From the NCBI GenBank assembly GCA_012510295.1, contig JAAZID010000084.1, positions 1 through 12,410 of the forward strand: a stretch of 12,410 nt of DNA. The letters are read 5' to 3'. Below, piece after piece: positions 1 through 4,133 of the stretch (the stretch's first letter is position 1; each line of letters starts with the position of its first letter). This DNA is from Methanomicrobiales archaeon (GTDB taxonomy: Archaea > Halobacteriota > Methanomicrobia > Methanomicrobiales > Methanoculleaceae). A model generated the notes under the pieces. It saw only the letters and a program-made list of their open reading frames with translations. It had not been told where the DNA came from and did no database searches. Made by a program: the position numbers and the translations under genes.

Positions 1-368
1 GCTATGAGCAGACCGGGGCAATTTTCGCCTCAGATCGCCACCTGTGACCGAAATGGGCCGGGGAGATCCTCGCCGGCCGGGCGGATCCTGCAGGCTACAG
101 CGTGAGGGGTGTTCCATACTGTGGGTTGTATGAAAAACGTCACTCCTCAGCGTGGTGGATTCCGACCGATCGGATGACTTCACCAGGATTATGCCGGCTG
201 GTGCGGGAAACAAACGCGCCGGCCGGGGTGGATCTGTTTTGAATGAGCCTTTCCGGGTGTTGCAGGTCGCCGTGCCGGCTCCCCCGCGCTATCCCGGGCG
301 GTACCAAACCTGAAATAAATCTTTTTTCACCCGGCCCCGTCGATGAACCCCGGGATGCTCCTCCACGC
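1..368. other. Intergenic stretch, no convincing gene
   Basis: I see no convincing gene here. A short open end in frame 3 (about 14 codons, reading Y-E-Q-T-G-A-I-F-A-S-D-R-H-L, then TGA at 45-47) could be the C-terminus of a gene entering from the left, but it is too short to identify. The rest is GC-rich with stops in the useful frames. An AT-rich patch around 308-327 (ending in six T) lies beyond the 3' end of the minus-strand hydrolase. It is not a clear terminator for that gene, because its T-run is on the plus strand. Open frames that cover this region continue antisense into the hydrolase and match nothing I know. Confidence 0.5.
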
Positions 369-1238
369 TCAGGAGAACCCGACAACCGGTTGCATCGGCT
401 CGACCTGCTCCCCAAGGAAACCCAGCACCTCCCGGTTGACCTCCCCCGCATGGGTCCAGATAACCCCGTGCGGCCCGCCCTCGATCACCACGAGCCGGCT
501 CTCTTTGACCAGGCCGGGAATACGCCTGCCTGAGGCGGGGAAGGGCACGATCCGGTCGGCATCGCCGTGGATCACCAGGACCGGAACGTCTATACTCGCA
601 AGGTCGCCCCGGAAGTCGGTCAGCCACGCCGAGACACAGTCGAGCGTGCCCCGGGGGGAGGCGGCGGCCGCAGTGTTCCAGATGAGGCGGAGAACCTCGT
701 CACTGATGCGGTCGCCCAGGAAGAGATCCGCGTTGTAGAAGTCCTGGAAGAACCCGGTGAGGAACGCCGGGCGATCGGCGACGATGCTCTCGATGATCCC
801 GTCAAAGACGCTCCCCTCGACACCCTCAGGGTTCTCGGGCGTCTTTAAGAGAAACGGCGGGATAGCAGATACGAAGACGGCCTTCTCCACGCGGTCGCTC
901 CCGTGGGTGCCGAGGTAGCGGGCGACCTCACCCCCACCCATCGAGAACCCGACGAGCGTTGCATCACGGAGGTCAAGCTCCGTCATGAGCCTGTGCAGGT
1001 CTTCAGCCAGGGTATCGTAGTCATAACCGTGGGTCGGTCTCGCGGAGTTGCCAAACCCCCTCCGGTCGTACGCGACGACGCGATAGCCCGCATCGAGGAG
1101 TGCCGGCACCTGCTTCTCCCAGGACATGCTCGAGAGCGGCCAGCCGTGGATCAGGACGACCGGCTTACCCGTGCCGTGGTCCTCGTAGTAGAGGTCGATG
1201 GTGCCCGAATTCTCTTTTCCGACGGTGATGTAAGACAT
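369..1238 (-). CDS. Alpha/beta hydrolase, non-heme chloroperoxidase/arylesterase type
   Basis: A 289-residue soluble alpha/beta-hydrolase of the cofactor-free haloperoxidase/aryl esterase group. Family members hydrolyse esters or lactones and can show perhydrolase activity; the substrate here is unknown. The fold landmarks are in order: oxyanion H-G-W at residues 31-33, nucleophile elbow G-F-S-M-G-G with Ser99, acid Asp228 in G-D-A-D-R-I-V-P, and His257 in G-G-P-H-G. The catalytic triad is thus complete and the length is about normal for the family (roughly 275-290). There is no signal peptide or membrane segment, so it should be cytoplasmic. I chose the ATG at 1238 because M-S-Y-I-T-V begins the conserved domain and a strong ribosome binding site lies 6 nt before it. 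The frame stays open for 100 more codons upstream, but these show no family similarity. The gene lies downstream of the alcohol dehydrogenase on the same strand, across a 343-nt gap, so co-transcription is not assured. Confidence 0.93.
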   Translation of the reverse strand: MSYITVGKENSGTIDLYYEDHGTGKPVVLIHGWPLSSMSWEKQVPALLDAGYRVVAYDRRGFGNSARPTHGYDYDTLAEDLHRLMTELDLRDATLVGFSMGGGEVARYLGTHGSDRVEKAVFVSAIPPFLLKTPENPEGVEGSVFDGIIESIVADRPAFLTGFFQDFYNADLFLGDRISDEVLRLIWNTAAAASPRGTLDCVSAWLTDFRGDLASIDVPVLVIHGDADRIVPFPASGRRIPGLVKESRLVVIEGGPHGVIWTHAGEVNREVLGFLGEQVEPMQPVVGFS

Positions 1239-1244
1239 GAAAAA

Positions 1245-1255
1245 CCTCACCTTCC
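1245..1255 (-). promoter_or_regulatory. Ribosome binding site of the hydrolase
   Basis: On the minus strand the sequence reads GGAAGGTGAGG, followed by a 6-nt spacer and the ATG at 1238. It contains GGTGA, the 3' half of the archaeal consensus GGAGGTGA. It decides the start: the longer open frame beginning at 1538 is not needed. Confidence 0.6.
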
Positions 1256-1563
1256 GGGCCCCCTCGCTACCCCATACGTCATCAATGTTTGTATCCGGGA
1301 GCACCTGTCCGGTCACGACGGGGCGCTTGTGCGAGAAATCCCGCCACGATGAACCGACCATTCGGCATGCAAAGGCAAGCACGGTATCCCCTCCGGTGAG
1401 CCGGTGCCACGTGGAGATAAACACACACCTGCTGTACCCGGCCGGGTTTGAGCGCCAGGCGGAAGTACCCCGCCAGATATGCTCAAATATGCCCGTGGAT
1501 GCCGGCACCGGCAGGGCACGGGGGAACTCGATAAGCATCGTGCCCCCCTACACCTCACCGACC

Positions 1564-1569
1564 AAAAAA
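1564..1569 (-). terminator. Oligo-T terminator after the alcohol dehydrogenase
   Basis: The minus strand has a run of six T 12 nt past the dehydrogenase stop codon, after a GC-rich stretch. Archaeal RNA polymerase can terminate at short T-runs without a hairpin. If it is used, the hydrolase downstream would depend on its own promoter or on read-through. Confidence 0.35.
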
Positions 1570-1581
1570 TACCCGCCCCCT

Positions 1582-2655
1582 CTACTCCTCCACGATGACG
1601 ACCGGCTTGATCAGATCCTTTGGCTTATCCTTCATCAGGAGGAGAGCCTCCTCGAGTTTATCAAAGCCCTTATAGACATGCGTCGCCATGAGCGCCGGGT
1701 CCATGCGTCCGTGCGTCACGACCTCGGCCAGCCTCTCCATCCGCACCCTCCCGCCGGGGCAGAGTCCGGTCATGATGTTCTTGTCCGCCATCCCGAATCC
1801 CCAACCCACGCGGGGGATAGGTATGACGTCCTGGTCGCCGACCCCTGAGCCGAAGTAGTTGATGTTTGATATCACCGATCCCGGTCTTGCCACGTTGATA
1901 GCGTCCATCATGATCTCAGGACCGCCACCGGCGATGATAACGGCATCGACACCCTCTCCGCCGGTCTTCTCAAGGATCTGGTCGACGGTGCTCCCCTCCT
2001 TATAACTGATGATATCCGTCGCACCGTACTCTTTCGCTACCTTGACAGAAGCGGGCCGCGTCCCGACCGCAAATATCCTTCCGGCGCCCCGCAATCGTGC
2101 GCCGGCGACACCGCACAGCCCGACCGGCCCGATCCCCAGGACCGCCACCGTTGCCCCGATCTGGATGTTGGCGTTCTCAGCGCCCATAAACCCGGTGCTG
2201 AGCATATCCGGGATCATGACTGCAGCCTCAAGGGACATCCCCTCTGGCAGGTGCGCGAGGTTGTAGTCTGCCAGGTTGACATGGAAGAACTCGCCGAACA
2301 CGCCGTCCTTGAAGTTCGAGAACTTCCAGCCCCCGAGGGCTCCTCCGGTCTGTGACGGGAACCCGCGCTGCTCGGCGTCAGTCCCCCAGTCGGGGGTGAT
2401 GGCCGGGACGATGACCCGGTCGCCGGGCTTGAAGTCCTTGACCTCGCTCCCCACTTCATCCACAATCCCGAGCGCCTCGTGCCCCAGGATGAGGTTGTGC
2501 CGATCCCCGATCGCCCCTTCCCAGACGGTGTGGATGTCGGATGTACATGGCGCAAGCGCCAGTGGTTTGACGATAGCGTCCCTTGGGCCGCAAGCGGGCC
2601 TCTCCTTCTCTATCCATCCGATCTCTCCGATCCTTAACATTGCCAGACCTTTCAT
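1582..2655 (-). CDS. adh: NADP-dependent zinc secondary alcohol dehydrogenase
   Basis: A 357-residue medium-chain zinc alcohol dehydrogenase, closely resembling the Thermoanaerobacter brockii / Clostridium beijerinckii secondary alcohol dehydrogenases along its whole length. It should interconvert 2-propanol or 2-butanol and the matching ketones using NADP(H). The catalytic zinc ligands fall at the same positions as in the brockii enzyme: Cys37 (P-C-T-S-D-I-H), His59 (G-H-E) and Asp150 (M-I-P-D). The nucleotide fold shows G-I-G-P-V-G at 174-179. The NADP phosphate pocket is kept as Gly198, Thr199 (Ser in the brockii enzyme), Arg200 and Tyr218. The structural-zinc cysteine lobe of horse-liver-type enzymes is absent, as in this subfamily. 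Start: two adjacent ATGs at 2658 and 2655 follow GGAGG (2664-2668) by 5 and 8 nt. The second gives the family N-terminus M-K-G-x-A-M-L and the standard residue numbering. In methanogens such enzymes let secondary alcohols serve as electron donors for CO2 reduction. Confidence 0.95.
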   Translation of the reverse strand: MKGLAMLRIGEIGWIEKERPACGPRDAIVKPLALAPCTSDIHTVWEGAIGDRHNLILGHEALGIVDEVGSEVKDFKPGDRVIVPAITPDWGTDAEQRGFPSQTGGALGGWKFSNFKDGVFGEFFHVNLADYNLAHLPEGMSLEAAVMIPDMLSTGFMGAENANIQIGATVAVLGIGPVGLCGVAGARLRGAGRIFAVGTRPASVKVAKEYGATDIISYKEGSTVDQILEKTGGEGVDAVIIAGGGPEIMMDAINVARPGSVISNINYFGSGVGDQDVIPIPRVGWGFGMADKNIMTGLCPGGRVRMERLAEVVTHGRMDPALMATHVYKGFDKLEEALLLMKDKPKDLIKPVVIVEE

Positions 2656-2698
2656 CATTTCGCCCTCCTTTGGGCAGGGGCATGAGGGGAAGAGATCC

Positions 2699-2709
2699 CC
2701 ATAAAAGTG
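2699..2709 (-). promoter_or_regulatory. TATA-box candidate for the alcohol dehydrogenase
   Basis: The minus strand reads CACTTTTATGG, resembling the archaeal box A (TTTATA). The predicted transcription start about 25 nt downstream (near 2677) would leave a leader of about 20 nt that includes the GGAGG ribosome binding site. This is only a sequence match. Confidence 0.35.
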
Positions 2710-2836
2710 CCGGTGTTGACCGGGGGTGCTACCGCCAATATCGCCGGTGCAAAATTCATCCACTTACTACGTAGCAGGAGCCCCGAACCCGATGTCGGCG
2801 CCATCCAGAACCCCGTGAAAGGCGCCCGATCCTGCC

Positions 2837-3298
2837 GTGCAGGATACGATTGTACAGGGAAATTCTGCAGGGTCCGGGCAGCTCCCCGGCGACCGGATCC
2901 GCGAATTTCCGGCCGAGGTTGATGCTCTCCGCCGGGAGAATGAGGTGCTCAGGCTGGCCGATACCAGGCGCAGGAGGAGTGAAGAAGCGTTGTGCCGCGG
3001 GAATGAGTGGGTCGATGCCATCCCGCGCTCGATACAGGGCAATCCATTATCGACCCGGATGGTGATCGTGTGGGTCAACCAGAAGGCACGCAAGCTTTTC
3101 CCCACACAGAACCCCGCCGGCGATAAATGCTATCGCCTGTTTGAAGGCATGGACAAACCGTGTGAGGTCTGTGTTGCACGGGTTGCCCACTCAACAGGCG
3201 AAATCGCGAAGATCGAGAAGTACGTCCCGTACCGCGGGCGCTGGTTCAGCATCGTCGCCCAGCCGGTGAGGGCCGCGTCAACCGGCCCGTGCGAATAA
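2837..3298 (+). CDS. Small degenerate PAS-domain protein, probable remnant
   Basis: A 153-residue open frame. Residues about 20-50 are charged and helical (D-A-L-R-R-E-N-E-V-L-R), like the coiled coil that precedes PAS domains. Residues about 75-145 are PAS-like: V-W-V-N-Q-K-A-R-K-L-F, then C-Y-R-L-F-E-G-M-D-K-P-C-E-V-C (the cysteine-bearing PAS variant), then G-R-W-F-S-I-V-A-Q-P. The expected strand before V-W-V-N is not encoded in this frame. It appears one frame over, at 3040-3063, as Q-S-I-I-D-P-D-G, which points to two compensating frameshifts. The domain also stops before its last strand, and a shifted frame from about 3265 reads G-E-G-R-V-N-R. No catalytic domain follows. The start is a GTG without a clear ribosome binding site. 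I judge it a decaying sensor fragment. If it is translated, the PAS fold is probably disturbed and any ligand or partner is unknown. Confidence 0.5.
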   Translation: MQDTIVQGNSAGSGQLPGDRIREFPAEVDALRRENEVLRLADTRRRRSEEALCRGNEWVDAIPRSIQGNPLSTRMVIVWVNQKARKLFPTQNPAGDKCYRLFEGMDKPCEVCVARVAHSTGEIAKIEKYVPYRGRWFSIVAQPVRAASTGPCE

Positions 3299-3342
3299 GG
3301 ACGGCCTTTGAAGAGTCAACCTTCGTATACATCAAATTGCAG

Positions 3343-3387
3343 CCCGGTGCCCCGCAAGGGGCTGGCCACAAGCCCCACCGGGTGGGG
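3343..3387. other. Nested alternative hairpins between convergent genes
   Basis: Three local stems compete for the same bases. They are GCCCC-GCAA-GGGGC (3349-3362, a GNRA-type loop), GGGGCT (3358-3363) with AGCCCC (3371-3376), and CCCCACC-G-GGTGGGG (3373-3387). A longer stem, CCCGGTG (3343-3349) with CACCGGG (3376-3382), can enclose the first hairpin. The element lies between the stop of the plus-strand PAS remnant and the 3' end of the minus-strand hypothetical gene. It may be a bidirectional termination or RNA-stability element, or a small structured RNA. No T-run follows on either strand, so a bacterial-type terminator is unlikely. Confidence 0.4.
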
Positions 3388-3428
3388 TAGTTGACACTAC
3401 AGGATGAGTGAGGAGGCCGGCACGGACG

Positions 3429-3811
3429 TCACTCCTCCCTATCCCGTAAAACCAGGTATGTGTTCATCATCGTATGGTGGGGCACCTCCCCGAGGAGGCC
3501 GGCCACTGCGAGATCGTTGAGCACTCTCTCGTAGCACTCCATCATCTCCTTCTCCTTTCGCTCCTTATCCCCGGGGATATCCGGGTATGCTCGTCCCCGA
3601 AGCGGTGGAAACGGTAGGATTCCAGGTATTCGCAGCCGTCGACCTCTCCAAACACCCAGTTGAAGCGAAAGGCTGCAACCTGCATCGACCCGTTCTTCCT
3701 CTCCCGTAGCGCCTCATCCGGTATCGCAAATAGCACCTGATGCATCTCCTCAAAGTGACGGTTCATCTCGATGAACTTCGCACCTATCTTCTCGATCGGC
3801 CCTCTTTCCAT
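3429..3811 (-). pseudogene. Small hypothetical protein, broken by a frameshift
   Basis: I do not recognise this family. From the ATG at 3811 the frame encodes a natural-looking soluble segment of about 78 residues (M-E-R-G-P-I-E-K-I-G-A-K-F-I-E-M-N...). It then turns into S-P-G-I-R-S-E-R-R-R-R and stops at 3542. The -1 frame continues smoothly from there as Y-P-D-I-P-G-D-K-E-R-K-E-K-E-M-M-E-C-Y-E-R-V-L-N-D-L, with a good helix, and ends with TGA at 3429-3431. Joined near 3570-3580 (a CCCCGGGG run), the two parts give about 130 residues, so a one-base loss there is the simplest reading. Alternatively they are two genes coupled by an ATGA overlap: the upstream stop lies inside ATGATG at 3540-3545, with AAGGAG just before it, giving a second peptide of 38 residues. 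A further ATG at 3844 would add 11 residues but falls inside the TATA-like sequence. Confidence 0.5.
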
Positions 3812-3834
3812 GTCTGATAAGTCTCCAGGCCACC

Positions 3835-3842
3835 GTATATAC
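3835..3842 (-). promoter_or_regulatory. TATA-box candidate for the small hypothetical gene
   Basis: GTATATAC is a symmetric TATA-like octamer. On the minus strand a start about 25 nt downstream would fall at about 3811-3814, right at the ATG of the small gene, which suggests a leaderless or nearly leaderless transcript. Behind it lies the GC-rich near-palindrome ATCCCGGGCCCCGGGGAT at 3846-3863, a possible operator. Confidence 0.35.
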
Positions 3843-3965
3843 ATTATCCCGGGCCCCGGGGATGGCCGTCATCCTTCTTCTGACCTGCACCCCTGACCCC
3901 CGGGAAGAGATCAGGAAGCCCTGGATCGACAGATACAGGGAAGGCCGCCCTCCTCCCGTCACAAT

Positions 3966-3975
3966 GGATATATCC
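3966..3975 (+). promoter_or_regulatory. TATA-box candidate for the CheB-CheR fusion pair
   Basis: GGATATATCC is a perfect 10-bp palindrome centred on ATAT and the best TATA-like match upstream of fusion gene 1. Initiation about 25 nt downstream would give a leader of roughly 135-140 nt. No equally good box lies in the 167 nt between the two fusion genes, so one transcript may carry both. Confidence 0.35.
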
Positions 3976-4133
3976 CCTCGGGTACCACACTGTGGCGTCG
4001 AGGTAGAGCGGCATGGAGTTTTCCGGGGGAGCCCCGTCCTCTCTCCAACGATCGGGCAGACGCTCCCCCCGGCATAATGGGGATACCCGTTACCGGGAAC
4101 GAATCGTGAAAGAAGGTGAGGCGATATTGTAGT

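Larger units (their letters stand above)
1239..1581. other. Spacer between hydrolase and alcohol dehydrogenase
   Basis: This 343-nt gap has no gene I can support. The hydrolase frame is open back to an ATG at 1538, which has GGTGAGGTG about 12 nt before it, but the encoded 100 residues resemble no hydrolase N-terminus and look like ordinary GC-driven openness. A minus-strand GTTTATCT patch (around 1413-1420) is a weak TATA candidate for separate transcription of the hydrolase. Confidence 0.4.
3812..4133. other. Divergent control region between small gene and fusion gene 1
   Basis: This 322-nt gap holds the promoters of two divergent genes: GTATATAC at 3835-3842 facing left and GGATATATCC at 3966-3975 facing right. 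It also holds the near-palindrome at 3846-3863. A 71-codon plus-strand frame (3862-4077, starting M-A-V-I-L-L-L-T-C-T-P-D) is open. It has no recognisable similarity and would span the right-facing TATA box, so I do not call it a gene. The last 50 nt before fusion gene 1 carry the GGTGAGG-type ribosome binding sequence at 4115-4121. Confidence 0.4.

Noticed and set aside
1239..1538. N-terminal 100-codon extension of the hydrolase
   Set aside because: It has no family similarity, and a strong ribosome binding site with the conserved N-terminus fixes the start at 1238.
3349..3387. CRISPR-like or tandem repeat in the GC-rich convergent region
   Set aside because: The similarity between segments comes from hairpin arms, not from regularly spaced direct repeats; there are no spacers.
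3569..3577. Programmed -1 frameshift at the CCCCGGGG run in the small minus-strand gene
   Set aside because: The local codons do not fit the X-XXY-YYZ slippery pattern; a simple one-base loss or ATGA coupling explains the data better.
3862..4077. 71-codon plus-strand frame starting M-A-V-I-L-L-L-T-C-T-P-D
   Set aside because: The start looks a little like a lipoprotein signal, but the rest has no recognisable family or convincing composition, there is no good ribosome binding site, and it covers the best TATA box of the fusion gene.
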